Shown piece by piece: positions 36,253 through 48,086 of a stretch of 64,000 bases of DNA. How positions within the stretch are numbered: the first letter of the stretch is position 1; each line of letters opens with the position of its first letter. Under the pieces are notes generated by a model. The model did no database searches and was not told where the DNA came from. It was given only the letters and a program-made list of their open reading frames with translations. Both the position numbers and the translations under genes were made by a program. The stretch lies in the NCBI RefSeq assembly GCF_004365705.1, contig NZ_SOBN01000002.1, forward strand, positions 1,888,675 to 1,952,674. Reading direction: 5' to 3'. Origin of the DNA: Streptomyces sp. 846.5 (lineage in GTDB: Bacteria; Actinomycetota; Actinomycetes; Streptomycetales; Streptomycetaceae).

Positions 36253-37050
36253 TCAGGTCGGCAGCCAGCTCACATGCCCGGCCAGCAGCACGTACCCGAC
36301 AAACGCCACCGTGTCGATCAGCGTGTGCGCGATCGCCAGCGGCGCGACCCGGCGCCAGCGCTGGTAGAGCAGGCAGAAGATCACGCCCATCACCACGTTG
36401 CCGAGGAAGCCGCCCACCCCCTGGTACAGGTGGTACGACCCGCGCAGCAGCGCGCTCGCGGCGACGATCGCGGGCCAGGACCAGCCCAGCATGCTCAGCC
36501 TGCGGATCATGTACCCGACCACGATCACCTCCTCCACCACGGCGTTCTGCGCGGCGGAGAGGATGAGCACCGGGATCCGCCACCAGACGTCCGGCAGCGA
36601 GCTGGGCACCACGGTGAGGTTGAAGCCGGCCGCGTGCGCGCCGAGGTAGAGCAGCAGCCCCGAACCGCCGATGCCTGCGGCGATCAGCACACCGCGGCCG
36701 AAGTCCCAGCCGGGCCGGGTGAGGTCGAAGCCGAGGTTGCGCAGTGACGCGCCCTCGCGCAGCAGCAGGTAGCCGACCAGCACCACCGGCACCAGCGGGG
36801 TGACGATGTCGAACAGCTGCCAGCTGAGGTCCAGCCAGGGCCGCCCCGGCGCGAGCGAGCCGTTGAGGGTCGCGGTCTGGGTGTTGAGCGCGGCCGGCGC
36901 GGTCAGCGACCCGATGAAGCTGATCAGCGCGCTGACCCCGCTGGCGCCCAACGAGAGGCCGAGCACGATGAGCAGTTCCACACCGATCAGCCGGCGAGTC
37001 AGTCGCACCGGCGCCGGCAGCGGGGTGGGAAGGGTGTCAGTGGTGGTCAC
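36253..37050 (-). CDS. CPBP-family intramembrane metalloprotease
   Basis: The 265-residue membrane protein shows about seven hydrophobic segments and the Abi/CPBP motifs: EE in VVEEVIVVGYMIRRL, then His in RGSYHLYQGVGGFLGNVVMG, and His in LAIAHTLID. These glutamate and histidine residues form the catalytic site. GGGAG precedes the GTG start. CPBP proteases process prenylated proteins or serve bacteriocin self-protection. The role here is unknown, and no bacteriocin gene is seen. Confidence 0.88.
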   Translation of the reverse strand: MTTTDTLPTPLPAPVRLTRRLIGVELLIVLGLSLGASGVSALISFIGSLTAPAALNTQTATLNGSLAPGRPWLDLSWQLFDIVTPLVPVVLVGYLLLREGASLRNLGFDLTRPGWDFGRGVLIAAGIGGSGLLLYLGAHAAGFNLTVVPSSLPDVWWRIPVLILSAAQNAVVEEVIVVGYMIRRLSMLGWSWPAIVAASALLRGSYHLYQGVGGFLGNVVMGVIFCLLYQRWRRVAPLAIAHTLIDTVAFVGYVLLAGHVSWLPT

Positions 37051-37134
37051 GGAGTGTCTCCCACGCGGGCGCTGGCGGGCCGGCTGAACGGTCGGATCGG
37101 ACGATCATCGCACAGCAGCCTGGGCCTGCCGCCG

Positions 37135-38661
37135 TCAGCGCACCGGCCAGGTGTGCACCGGCTCGCCCAGTCGCATCAGCTCCATGTAGCGCAGCGTCAT
37201 CCGCTCCAGCGCTGACCGGCGGTCGAGCCCGCCCCGGCCGCGCAGGTCGTGGAAGACGGCGCTCTGCCAGGCCGCTCCGTTCATCCCGGTCCGGCAGCGG
37301 TCCTCGACGATCCCCAGATAGCGGTCCCGGTCGACCGGTTCCACGCCCCAGGCGTCCAGCCCCTGCCCGGCCAGCGGCAGCAGCTCGTCGCGGACCAGGT
37401 CCCGCACCGGCACCCTGGAGACCCCGCCCCCGGCCCGCACGGCCGGGCCGCGCGCCCCGAAGCGCCCTCCGCGCGGCCACCACAGCGAGGCGTCCAGGCC
37501 GTGCCTGGCCGCCTCATGGAAGTTCTCCGCGGCCAGCTGGAAGGGCAGCCGGTTCCAGACCGGCCGCGGCTGGTCCGCCAGCGCACGTACCAGGCCGTAG
37601 TAGAAGGCCGCATTGGCGAGGGTGTCCACCACGGTCGGTCCGGCCGGGAGGGCCCGGTTCTCCACCCGCAGATGAGGTACTCCGTCGGCGACGTCGTAGA
37701 CGGGCCGGTTCCAGCGGTAGATGGTGCCGTTGTGCAGTCTCAGCTCGCGCAGCCCCGGGATGCCGCCGGCCGCCAGCACCTTCAACGGGTCCTCGTCGTC
37801 GCAGATGGGCAGCAGTGAGGGGAAGTAGCGCAGGTTCTCCTCGAACAGGTCCATCGGCGAGTCGATCCAGCGCTCGCCGAACCAGGTGATCGGCCGCACG
37901 CCCTGGACCTTGAGCTCCGCCGGACGGGTGTCGCAGGCCTGTTCGAAGAGGATCGGCCGGGTCTCCCGCCAGAGCTCCCGCTCGAACAGGAACGGCGAGT
38001 TCGCGCCCAGCGCGACCTGGGGTCCGGCCAGGGCCTGGGCGGCGTTCCAGACCGCGGCGAAGCGGTCCGGGGTGACCTGGAGGTGCAGCTGCAGCGAGGT
38101 GCAGGCGGCTTCGGCCACGATGGAGATCGAGTCCACCCGCATCCGCTCCACCCCGTCGATGTCCAGGGCGATGTCCTCACCCCTGGCGGCCAGGATCCGG
38201 TCGTTGAGCAGCTGGTAGCGGTCGCCCCTGGACATGTTGTCCAGCACCGCGTGGTCGCTGGTCAGAGTGGGCAGGATGCCCACGGTGACGATCCGGGCGC
38301 CCACCTCCGCCGCCTTCCGGTCGGCGTAGCGCAGCCCGGTGTCGATCTCCTCCCGGAGGGTCTCCAGCACCCGGCCGCCGAGCCGGTGCGGGGCGATGTT
38401 GACCTCGATGTTGAACCGGCCCAATTCGGTCTGGAAGTCGCCGCTGGCGATGGCCGCCAGCACCTGCTCGTTCAGCATCGCCGGATGCCCGCGCTCGTCC
38501 GCGAGGTTGAGCTCGATCTCCAGGCCCATCACCGCTCTCGGGCGGTCGAAGCGCCGCTCACCCAGCATCAGCTCCAGTGCCTCCAGGCACTGTCGGAGCT
38601 TCCTGCGGTAGAGCTGGCGGTCCGCCAGATCGGAGCCTGCGGCGGCGACCTTCTCCCCCAT
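37135..38661 (-). CDS. Glutamate-cysteine ligase family (GCS2) protein
   Basis: The 508-residue protein contains a GCS2-like region: the start MGLEIELNL, FNIEVNIAPH, SLQLHLQV, and WFGERWIDSP with LRVENRALPAGPTVVD. These match the ATP-grasp-like glutamine synthetase/GCS fold. Actinobacteria use mycothiol instead of glutathione, so the true product may be another gamma-glutamyl compound. The adjacent genes give no pathway. The ATG at 38661 is the only start near the conserved beginning. Confidence 0.7.
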   Translation of the reverse strand: MGEKVAAAGSDLADRQLYRRKLRQCLEALELMLGERRFDRPRAVMGLEIELNLADERGHPAMLNEQVLAAIASGDFQTELGRFNIEVNIAPHRLGGRVLETLREEIDTGLRYADRKAAEVGARIVTVGILPTLTSDHAVLDNMSRGDRYQLLNDRILAARGEDIALDIDGVERMRVDSISIVAEAACTSLQLHLQVTPDRFAAVWNAAQALAGPQVALGANSPFLFERELWRETRPILFEQACDTRPAELKVQGVRPITWFGERWIDSPMDLFEENLRYFPSLLPICDDEDPLKVLAAGGIPGLRELRLHNGTIYRWNRPVYDVADGVPHLRVENRALPAGPTVVDTLANAAFYYGLVRALADQPRPVWNRLPFQLAAENFHEAARHGLDASLWWPRGGRFGARGPAVRAGGGVSRVPVRDLVRDELLPLAGQGLDAWGVEPVDRDRYLGIVEDRCRTGMNGAAWQSAVFHDLRGRGGLDRRSALERMTLRYMELMRLGEPVHTWPVR

Positions 38662-38757
38662 GCGCGATGTCCTCCTCGGTCGGCGTCGGCGCAGGCATCA
38701 TGCCCAGCCTGGAGATCGATAGCCCGCCGACGGGGCATGTGCCAACCTCGCATTGTG

Positions 38758-38836
38758 TATACGAACGTCCTCATACCTGCCTTGCGGCCCCATACGGTGG
38801 GTAGTAGAAGAGTCACGGCGCGCATCCGTTCGTATA
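38758..38836. repeat. TATACGAACG inverted pair in a 367-base gap
   Basis: TATACGAACG (38758-38767) and its exact complement (38827-38836) are 59 bases apart in the gap between the GCS2 gene and the divergent 39029 gene. The AT content stands out locally. They may be operator halves or promoter elements. Apart from these repeats I see no gene or RNA in 38662-39028. Confidence 0.4.
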
Positions 38837-39028
38837 GACTCGCCCCCACGGGTGAGTGCGAATGCCTCTGATCGCAAACCCGCCCGAACCGCTCGTCCGC
38901 ATCGAGCATCCGATCGACCAACCGCATCAGCGTCTGAGCTCCCCCGGAGCCCGGTGCCCTCCCCTCGCACCGAAGGCTTCGCTGTACGTCTCCGCTCCGC
39001 CTGTCTCTGCCTTGAGAGGCGATCCCTC

Positions 39029-39622
39029 ATGCCACTGACGATGCCCCAGCCTCCCGCCGCCGCCCTGCGAGCCGTCCGCGCCGCCCTCGACTCCCCGACC
39101 GCGGTCCGCGCGCTGCACACCACCGCCGGACGCCGCCGCGGCGGCGTGCCGGTGGCCTCCCACGCGCTCCCGGTCCACCTCCTCGATCCGGCGACCGCGA
39201 CGGTCGCCACGGCGAGCAGCGCCGCCCTGGCCGAGACCAGGCGCACCGGATGGCGGTTCCTGGTCATGGACGGCGACGAGGTGGTCGCGGCGGCCGAGAC
39301 CCGTTCCACCGAGGCAGGGCACGGCTTCTCGCACTTCGCCGGCGGCCCCTACCCGCTGGCCACCCTGCGCGCCCTGAGACAGGCCAGGAAGCACACAGCT
39401 GCGTCACAGACCGTGTTCCTGCCCCGGTTGCTCTCCGTACCCGGCCACTACATGACAGCGCTCTGGCTGCACCCGGTGCTCGACCGGGCGCAGAGCGCCG
39501 ATGTGCTGATCCCGCTGGCCCCCGCCCCCCTCGGGGTCACCGCGCACCTGCCGCACGACGCGGACGAGCTGCTCTCGCTGCTCTCCCTCGGCGGCGGGCG
39601 GTTGCTCACCGTGACCACCTGA
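39029..39622 (+). CDS. Conserved hypothetical protein
   Basis: The 197-residue product has no recognised domain. It shows an Ala-rich helical start, a conserved-looking centre (GWRFLVMDGDEVVAAAE, GFSHFAGGPYPLATLRALRQA) and a C-terminus with LLSLLSLGGGRLLTV. The ATG at 39029 has GAGAGGC upstream. I recognise the type as streptomycete-specific, without known function. It is probably cytoplasmic. Confidence 0.6.
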   Translation: MPLTMPQPPAAALRAVRAALDSPTAVRALHTTAGRRRGGVPVASHALPVHLLDPATATVATASSAALAETRRTGWRFLVMDGDEVVAAAETRSTEAGHGFSHFAGGPYPLATLRALRQARKHTAASQTVFLPRLLSVPGHYMTALWLHPVLDRAQSADVLIPLAPAPLGVTAHLPHDADELLSLLSLGGGRLLTVTT

Positions 39623-39876
39623 GTACCGGCTTCACTGCTGTCTCACCCGAAGTGACCATGCCCGGCATGGTCACTTCGGTGTGCCCGGACGTCCGAAAGG
39701 GTGGTCCGTACCCGAGTCCGGTGACGCATGTCACCAAATGGCTGCGAGACTGTCCTCGTCCGTCGACACTGGGAACCAGCGCGGGCGGCTTCAGCTTCTA
39801 CCCGGGAAGCAGGCGGTTCACACCTCTTGAGGCGGACCGCGCGGTGACAAGCAACTGCGAATCGAGGGTACGAGCT

Positions 39877-40068
39877 ATGTGCCAGCACCGTCCTGACTGC
39901 CCGTCGGCCGACTCCACCGACCGCGAGGCCGCCGTCGTCGTGGCCAGCTACCCCGAGCAGGGGTGGAGCCTGCTGTGCAACGGGGTCCTCCTCTTCGAGG
40001 ACACCGGCGAGATTCTCCCCGACGGCCGGGTGATCGCCCCCCACCGTCCCCTCGCCACAGCGGCGTAG
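39877..40068 (+). CDS. DUF5999 protein
   Basis: The 63-residue protein starts MCQHRPDCPSADSTDREAA and continues VASYPEQGWSLLCNGVLLFEDTGE. This is the pattern of the DUF5999 family, common and short in streptomycetes. The three Cys near the N-terminus with His could bind a metal. A GAGGG ribosome binding site stands nine bases upstream. The function is not known. Confidence 0.8.
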   Translation: MCQHRPDCPSADSTDREAAVVVASYPEQGWSLLCNGVLLFEDTGEILPDGRVIAPHRPLATAA

Positions 40069-40091
40069 CCTTTCGCGCGCAAAGCGCGCAC

Positions 40092-40166
40092 AAGGGGCGC
40101 GAGGAACTGCGCGACCAGCCAAGCACCAAGGTGCACCGCCGGCCGAACGGGTTCCCCGCGCCCCTT
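40092..40166. repeat. Intergenic repeat hairpin, likely terminator
   Basis: AAGGGGCGCGAGGAAC (40092-40107) pairs with GTTCCCCGCGCCCCTT (40151-40166) with one mismatch. GAACTGCGCGACCAGCC follows the left arm. This is the widespread streptomycete intergenic repeat. It lies between the convergent DUF5999 and gcvP genes and may end both transcripts. A related copy is at 46317-46399. Confidence 0.65.
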
Positions 40167-40175
40167 AGGTCTGTT

Positions 40176-43145
<2,970 letters not shown>

Positions 43146-43194
43146 GGCGGGGGAGCCTCCTGGTCGGACCCGGTTGGCACGATGGGCGTGCCGG

Positions 43195-43392
43195 GACGAC
43201 CTCCCCCTCTGTCATGGAACCTGAGAGCTTCACCGGCCGGTGTCGGCCGGTTTTCACCGTCGGTGTGGACCCTCACGGACGGGCCCCGCTTTCCAGAGTG
43301 ACCTCGCACGCACGGTACGGATGCCTGAGAGTTTCCGGGGAGGAGTTGCTCCTTCGGCGCCGCAGCGGTGCACGGTCTCTCCCGCGCGCGCT
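43195..43392 (-). promoter_or_regulatory. Tandem glycine riboswitch upstream of gcvP
   Basis: On the minus strand two aptamers follow each other. Each contains the conserved CTCTCAGG core (43323-43330 region for the first, about 43225 for the second), a GGAGAG-type 5' element and a purine-rich end such as ACAGAGGGGGAGG before gcvP. The order, spacing and the gene downstream fit the two-aptamer glycine riboswitch that turns on glycine cleavage genes. The exact ends are approximate. Confidence 0.9.
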
Positions 43393-43553
43393 CGACCGGT
43401 CGCCGTCAGAGTACCAGCGTGCACCCCGGGTGCATCGAATGGAGCAGTGACACACCCGCAATCGCCGTGGCCATTCGACAAATCGATCTTTATGCCTTTT
43501 CGTATGAGTTGACCGCATTGTGATCTTTTCCGCCGCGAGGAGTGGACGCGCCC

Positions 43554-44789
43554 GTGCAGACCGAGATCGACCCCAGGGACCTGATCGGCCACAAGGCCGT
43601 TGACCGCAACGGCGACAAGATCGGCACCGTGGACGAGGTGTACCTCGACGACGCGACGGGCAAGCCGGAGTGGGCCGCGGTCCGTACCGGGCTGTTCGGC
43701 CGGGACGCCTTCGTGCCGCTGGCCACCAGCGAGTTCGTCAGCGACGAACTGCGGATCCCCTACGACAAGTCCCAGGTGAAGGACTCCCCGGACTTCGGCG
43801 TGGGCCAGCACCTCTCGCCGGAGCAGGAGCTACAGCTCTACCGCTACTACGGGCTGGAGGTCCCGAGCGGCGGCAACGGCTCGGGCAGCGGCAGCGGCAG
43901 CGGCACCGCGAAGGACGCGGCCCCGTCCGCCGCCGCGACGCCGCCCGCGCCCCCCACCGCTCCGGCCGCTCCGGTCGTGCCGCCCGCCGGACCCGCCGCC
44001 ACGCAGGCGATGCCGGTGGTGACCACCGCCGCAGCGGCCGCCGCGGCCACCACGACGGCGACCGGCTCCACCCCCACCTCCGACACCAGCCGCACTGCCG
44101 CGTTCATGGCGCCGCCGCCGGCCCAGACCGCCTCCGTCCCGCCGACCGCCGCGACGGCCGCTACCGCGGCCACTGTCGCGGCCCCCGCCGAGCCGACCCC
44201 GTCCCTGCAGAAGACGGACCCGCTCACCGGTCCACTGCCGGGCACCGCGGCGGCCGCGACGCAGGCCGCCCAGGCGGGTGTCCCCGAGCCGATCGAGTTC
44301 GTCTGCCGCGAGGAGCGGCTGGACATCTCCACGGAGTGGCGCGTCCTCGGCAAGGCCCGGCTGCGCAAGTACGTCACGGCGGAGCAGGTGGAGCGACGGG
44401 TCCCGGTGATCCGCGAGCGGATCAGGGTCGAGCGGGTCCCGGTCGGCGCCGAGGAGCGTGCCCAGCTGACGGAGCAGGAGATCACCGAGAGCACCGAGGA
44501 GGTCACTCTCCACGAGCAGCGGGTCGTGGTCCGCAAGGCGGTCGTCCCGGTCGAGCGGATCCGGCTGGTGACCGAGCGGTTCACCGAGGAGGAGATCGTC
44601 CGGGACGAGCTGCACCGGGAGCACATCCAGGTGCAGGACAGCACCCGCCCGGCCGGGCCGACCCCGGTGCCGGGCACCGGCCAGCCCGCCGGCCAGATGC
44701 CGTCCGGCCAGGCCCCCGCGGTCGCGCCGTCCACGCCTCCCCCGGCCCCCGGCCGTCCGGACCTCCCAGGTCACGCCATCGGCGCCTGA
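43554..44789 (+). CDS. PRC-barrel and DUF2382 domain protein
   Basis: The N-terminal PRC barrel (about residues 5-80: DLIGHKAVDRNGDKIGTVDEVYLD) is followed by a long Ala/Pro/Thr-rich linker. A DUF2382 region of about 110 residues comes next (EERLDISTEWRVLGKARLRKYV, RVPVIRERIRVERVPV, VTERFTEEEIVRDELHREHI). Such proteins are linked to stress or surface functions in actinobacteria, but the role is unknown. A GTG at 43554 has GAGGAG at 11 bases and is preferred over the GTG at 43542, which lies inside that site. Confidence 0.85.
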   Translation: MQTEIDPRDLIGHKAVDRNGDKIGTVDEVYLDDATGKPEWAAVRTGLFGRDAFVPLATSEFVSDELRIPYDKSQVKDSPDFGVGQHLSPEQELQLYRYYGLEVPSGGNGSGSGSGSGTAKDAAPSAAATPPAPPTAPAAPVVPPAGPAATQAMPVVTTAAAAAAATTTATGSTPTSDTSRTAAFMAPPPAQTASVPPTAATAATAATVAAPAEPTPSLQKTDPLTGPLPGTAAAATQAAQAGVPEPIEFVCREERLDISTEWRVLGKARLRKYVTAEQVERRVPVIRERIRVERVPVGAEERAQLTEQEITESTEEVTLHEQRVVVRKAVVPVERIRLVTERFTEEEIVRDELHREHIQVQDSTRPAGPTPVPGTGQPAGQMPSGQAPAVAPSTPPPAPGRPDLPGHAIGA

Positions 44790-44796
44790 CACTCGC

Positions 44797-46242
44797 TCAG
44801 TCCCCGGTGAGGGCCGACCCGCGCACCAGTGGCAGCGGGTCGGCCCTCTCCAGTTCCGGGTCGTCTACCGAGAACGTGCGAACCGGCCCCCGCTCGCTCC
44901 AGGGCGTCTCGAAACGCACCGTCACCCGGCCCACCCCGCTGCCCTGCACCCAGCCGTGCCCGAGCTCGGCGTGCCGAACGTCCTGGCCCGGCATCCAGCG
45001 CCGCACGGTGAGCAACGTGCCGACGCTGCCGCCGGGATGGAAGGCCCGGGGTCCGTCAGGTCCGCCGTAGGCGGCCTCCTCCTCACCCGCCGCCTCCGAG
45101 CCCGGGTCTTCGTCCGAGCGGTCTGCGGCCTCCGCCGCCTCCCGCTCGGCCTGGGCGAACAGGTCCTCCTGGGTGAAGTCGGCGAGCCCGGTCACTCCGA
45201 CGCCCAACAGGCGTACGCCCCCGGTGAGTTCGACCGCCTCCAGCAGCCGCCGGGCGATCGCGGAGATCACCAGTGGATCGTCGGTGGGGGCCGGCAGCGT
45301 CTCGGAGCGGGTCAGCGTGGAGAAGTCGAACCGACGCACCTTGATCACCACGGTCCGCCCGGACCGCGCCGCGGCATGCAGCCGCCGCACGCAGCGGTCG
45401 GCCAGTCGGTCCAGCTCGGCGCGGATCAGCTCCCGGTCGCCGAGGTCCACCTCGAAGGTGTCCTCCACCGACACCGACTTGGCGTCCCGCTCGGCCACCA
45501 CCGCGCGTTCGTCCCGTCCCTGCGCCAGCGCGTGCACGCCGGCCCCGTGCGCCCGGCCCAGCAGCCGCACCAGTTCGTCCTCGGGCGTGGCCGCGACCTG
45601 CGAGACCTGGGTCAGCCCCAGCCTGCGCAGCGTCTCCGCCGTCGCCGGACCCACCCCGGGCAGCGCCCGCACCGGCAGCGGGTCGAGCACCTCCCGCTCA
45701 TGGCCCGGCTCGATCAGCACCAGCCCGTCCGGCTTGGCCTGCTCGGAGGCGATCTTCGCCAGGAACTTGGTGCCGGACAGCCCGACCGAGGCGGTCAGAC
45801 CGACCGCCGCGAGGATGTCCGCGCGCAGGTCCTCCCCCAGCGCCCGGACCAGTTCCACGCCCTCGGCCACCGACCCCTCGCGCAGCAGCTCGCCGTAGGG
45901 ACCGGCCTCCAGGTCGACGAAGGCCTCGTCCAGGCTCAGCGGCTCCACCAGCGGGGAGAGCTCCCGCAGCAGACCCATCACCAGATCGCTGACCTGGCGG
46001 TAGAGCTCGAACCTGGGGATGAGGTACGCGGCGTTGGGCGCCCGCCGACGCGCCTGCGCCATCGGCATCGCCGAGTGCACCCCGAACACCCGCGCCTCGT
46101 AGGAGGCGGTGGCGACGACCCCCCGCCCCCCGAGCCCGCCGACCACCACCGGCTTCCCGCGCAGGCTCGGCTTGGACGCCTGCTCCACCGCGGCGAAGAA
46201 GGCGTCCATGTCGAGGTGCAGGATCGTCGGCACAGACCGCAT
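44797..46242 (-). CDS. dinB: DNA polymerase IV
   Basis: This Y-family polymerase copies past DNA lesions. The metal-binding residues are in HLDMDAFFAAVE and LSLDEAFVDLE. GTKFLAKIASEQAKP, the helix-hairpin-helix ALPGVGPATAETLRRLGL and the little-finger region are present. The protein continues with a C-terminal extension, Glu-rich (about residues 365-405), and a domain with GWVQGSGVGRVTVRFETPWSERGPVRTF-type sequence, seen in streptomycete DinB. The start ATG at 46242 (or GTG at 46233) precedes the first motif. A terminator for the convergent gene lies inside its last codons. Confidence 0.93.
   Translation of the reverse strand: MRSVPTILHLDMDAFFAAVEQASKPSLRGKPVVVGGLGGRGVVATASYEARVFGVHSAMPMAQARRRAPNAAYLIPRFELYRQVSDLVMGLLRELSPLVEPLSLDEAFVDLEAGPYGELLREGSVAEGVELVRALGEDLRADILAAVGLTASVGLSGTKFLAKIASEQAKPDGLVLIEPGHEREVLDPLPVRALPGVGPATAETLRRLGLTQVSQVAATPEDELVRLLGRAHGAGVHALAQGRDERAVVAERDAKSVSVEDTFEVDLGDRELIRAELDRLADRCVRRLHAAARSGRTVVIKVRRFDFSTLTRSETLPAPTDDPLVISAIARRLLEAVELTGGVRLLGVGVTGLADFTQEDLFAQAEREAAEAADRSDEDPGSEAAGEEEAAYGGPDGPRAFHPGGSVGTLLTVRRWMPGQDVRHAELGHGWVQGSGVGRVTVRFETPWSERGPVRTFSVDDPELERADPLPLVRGSALTGD
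44809..44848 (+). terminator. Hairpin inside the dinB 3' end
   Basis: GAGGGCCGACCCGC (44809-44822) pairs perfectly with 44835-44848 across a 12-base loop. It lies 20 bases after the stop of the PRC-barrel gene but within coding sequence of convergent dinB, so the codons must serve both needs. Confidence 0.7.
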
Positions 46243-46316
46243 GCTCCTATCGTCGCCGACACCACTGACAACGCGGGGTTCCGTGAGCTCTTGTCTGCGG
46301 CGTGTGCCGGGCTGTT

Positions 46317-46399
46317 CGCGCAGTTCCCCGCGCCCCTGATAGTGCAAGTTGCCCACAGTGGGTCAGTTGCAGCCCCCCAGGGGCGCGGGGAACTGCGCG
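46317..46399. repeat. 22-bp perfect inverted repeat of the streptomycete intergenic type
   Basis: The arms at 46317-46338 and 46378-46399 are perfect complements and contain GGGGCGCGGGGAACTGCGCG. A smaller hairpin (GCAAGTTGCCCAC and its complement region) lies in the loop. It stands between dinB and the upstream SanA-like gene on the same strand. It can end the latter's transcript. A divergent copy is at 40092-40166. Confidence 0.75.
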
Positions 46400-46412
46400 G
46401 CAAGCCAAAGCC

Positions 46413-47105
46413 CTAGCGCCACTGTGCCAACGTGCTCACCTTCGGCCCCAACAGCGACGGGTCCGGCTTCAGGAGTGCGTCCAGCACGGCCTCCCCCGCC
46501 GCCGGCAGCTCCCGTACCCCGCCGTAGTACCAGGTAGCGTCCCGCGGCTCGTCCACGCCGATCCCGTAGGCGTCGATCCCCGCCGCACGGCACATACCGA
46601 GCGCGCGGCGGATGTGGAAGCCCTGGGTGACCAGCAGCGCCCGGTCCACCCCGAAGATCCGGTGGGCCCGGCTGCAGGAGTCCCAGGTGTCGAAGCCCGC
46701 GTAGTCGCGGACCACCCGGTCGGCGGGGACCCCGTGCTGCACCAGGTAGGTCCGCATCGCGTCGGGCTCGTCGTACGCGGTGCGCCCGTTGTCGCCGGTG
46801 ACCAGCACCGCCCGCACCTTTCCGGCCCGGTAGAGGGCCAGCGCGGCGTCCAGCCGGTGGGCCAGGTAGGGCGAGGGCACGCCCTGGTCCAGCCCCGCCC
46901 CGAAGACCACCGCGACCGGCTCGGACGGCGCGTCGGCGACGGTACGCAGCCGCTGCCCCTCCTCGACGTACAGCCAGGCCGACGGCAGCAGCGCCAGCAG
47001 CGCCGACGCCGCCACGACCCGAAAGGCCCAGCGCTGTCCGTGCCTGGTCCGCAGTACCGACCGCAGTACCGCCCGCAACCGTCCCAGCGTCATCCGCCAC
47101 CCCAC
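46413..47105 (-). CDS. SanA/YdcF-like membrane protein (DUF218)
   Basis: The 230-residue protein has one N-terminal membrane segment (FRVVAASALLALLPSAWLYV). A DUF218 domain follows: VAVVFGAGLD, SPYLAHRLDAALALYRAGKV, VLVTGDNG and VVRDYAGFDTWDSCSRAHRIF, then LLVTQGFHIRRAL. SanA affects envelope barrier functions and vancomycin tolerance in enterobacteria. Its reaction is not well known. The start is a GTG with a purine-rich region upstream; an ATG at 47093 is an alternative. Confidence 0.88.
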   Translation of the reverse strand: MGWRMTLGRLRAVLRSVLRTRHGQRWAFRVVAASALLALLPSAWLYVEEGQRLRTVADAPSEPVAVVFGAGLDQGVPSPYLAHRLDAALALYRAGKVRAVLVTGDNGRTAYDEPDAMRTYLVQHGVPADRVVRDYAGFDTWDSCSRAHRIFGVDRALLVTQGFHIRRALGMCRAAGIDAYGIGVDEPRDATWYYGGVRELPAAGEAVLDALLKPDPSLLGPKVSTLAQWR

Positions 47106-47152
47106 AGCTCCACGAGCCCCTCCCCAGGGCTCTGATCACTGCGGACGCGCGG

Positions 47153-47875
47153 TCAGCCCGCGCGGTTGCGGCGTCGTGCCAGCTCGTCGCCGGGGTCGAA
47201 GCCGACCAGGGTCTCCCCGGTGTCGGCGCGCTCGCCGTGCAGCCGGCCCAGCGAGCCCTCCAGCTCGCGCCAGACCGCGCCCAGGGCGATGCCGAAGACC
47301 CCCTGGCCGCCCTGGAGCAGCTCCACCAGCTGGTTCGGCGAGGTGCACTGGTAGACCGAGGCTCCGTCGCTCATCAGCGTGATCCCGGACAGGTCGGCGA
47401 TCCCGCAGGTCCGCAGGTGCTCCACCGCGGCGCGGATGCTCTGCAGCGAGACCCCGGCGTCCAGCAGCCGCTTGACCACCTTCAGCAGCAGCACGTCCCG
47501 GAAGCCGTAGAGCCGTTGGGTGCCCGACCCCTGCGCGGCCCGGACGCTGGGCTCGACCAGCCCGGTCCTGGCCCAGTAGTCCAACTGGCGGTAGGTGATG
47601 CCGGCCGCCGCGCAGGCGGTGGGGCCGCGGTAGCCGACCAGTTCGGAGAACGGATCCGTCGCTTCCCCGGGTCCGTCCGCCGCGTGGCCGGGACCGTCGG
47701 GCCCGGCACCGCCCTGCTGCGGGACGCCCTGCTGCGGGACGCCCTGCTGCGGGACGACGGCCGGAAGGGCCTCCCATCCGCTTCGCGCCGCCCGCATCGA
47801 CCGCTGCGGGGCATGCCGCGCCGGATGGAGGGGGCAGGAACCACCTGCGGCCGTGCCGTCGCCGGTGCTGCTCAC
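47153..47875 (-). CDS. MerR-family regulator (Rv1830-like)
   Basis: A GTG at 47875 with GGAGGG upstream gives 240 residues. The disordered N-terminus contains a three-fold PQQGV repeat coded by a perfect 15-base tandem repeat (47711-47755). The MerR winged helix follows (GYRGPTACAAAGITYRQLDYWARTGLVEPSV, RLYGFRDVLLLKVVKRLLDAGVSLQSIRAAVEHLR). The C-terminal domain may sense a ligand. It stands upstream of the BFN gene in the conserved actinobacterial block. In mycobacteria the matching gene is Rv1830, whose regulon is not fully known. Confidence 0.87.
   Translation of the reverse strand: MSSTGDGTAAGGSCPLHPARHAPQRSMRAARSGWEALPAVVPQQGVPQQGVPQQGGAGPDGPGHAADGPGEATDPFSELVGYRGPTACAAAGITYRQLDYWARTGLVEPSVRAAQGSGTQRLYGFRDVLLLKVVKRLLDAGVSLQSIRAAVEHLRTCGIADLSGITLMSDGASVYQCTSPNQLVELLQGGQGVFGIALGAVWRELEGSLGRLHGERADTGETLVGFDPGDELARRRNRAG
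47711..47755. repeat. Three perfect copies of a 15-bp in-frame repeat
   Basis: GCCCTGCTGCGGGAC occurs three times in a row without a base difference. It lies in the linker of the MerR-family gene and adds the residues PQQGV per copy. Its length is a multiple of three, so copy-number change would not break the gene. Confidence 0.85.
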
Positions 47876-48086
47876 ACGGCCCTCCGTTCCACTCGTCCTC
47901 CGGATCCGCCGCTCAGGGGCAAGGTGGTGCACCCAGGACGTCCACAACCGACGGTAGGCAGTTGGCCGACGTGCGTCAACGATCGCCACGCTGGGCATGG
48001 CGGGTGATGTCGCCCCGATGAGTGGTTTGGCGTGTCCTGACCGGGGGTAGGGGGGTTCATTTACCCCCGGCGGCACCGGCGTGGCG

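Noticed and set aside
36253..37050. Bacteriocin immunity function for the CPBP protein
   Set aside because: No precursor peptide, modification enzyme or dedicated exporter is next to it, so only the protease family is reported.
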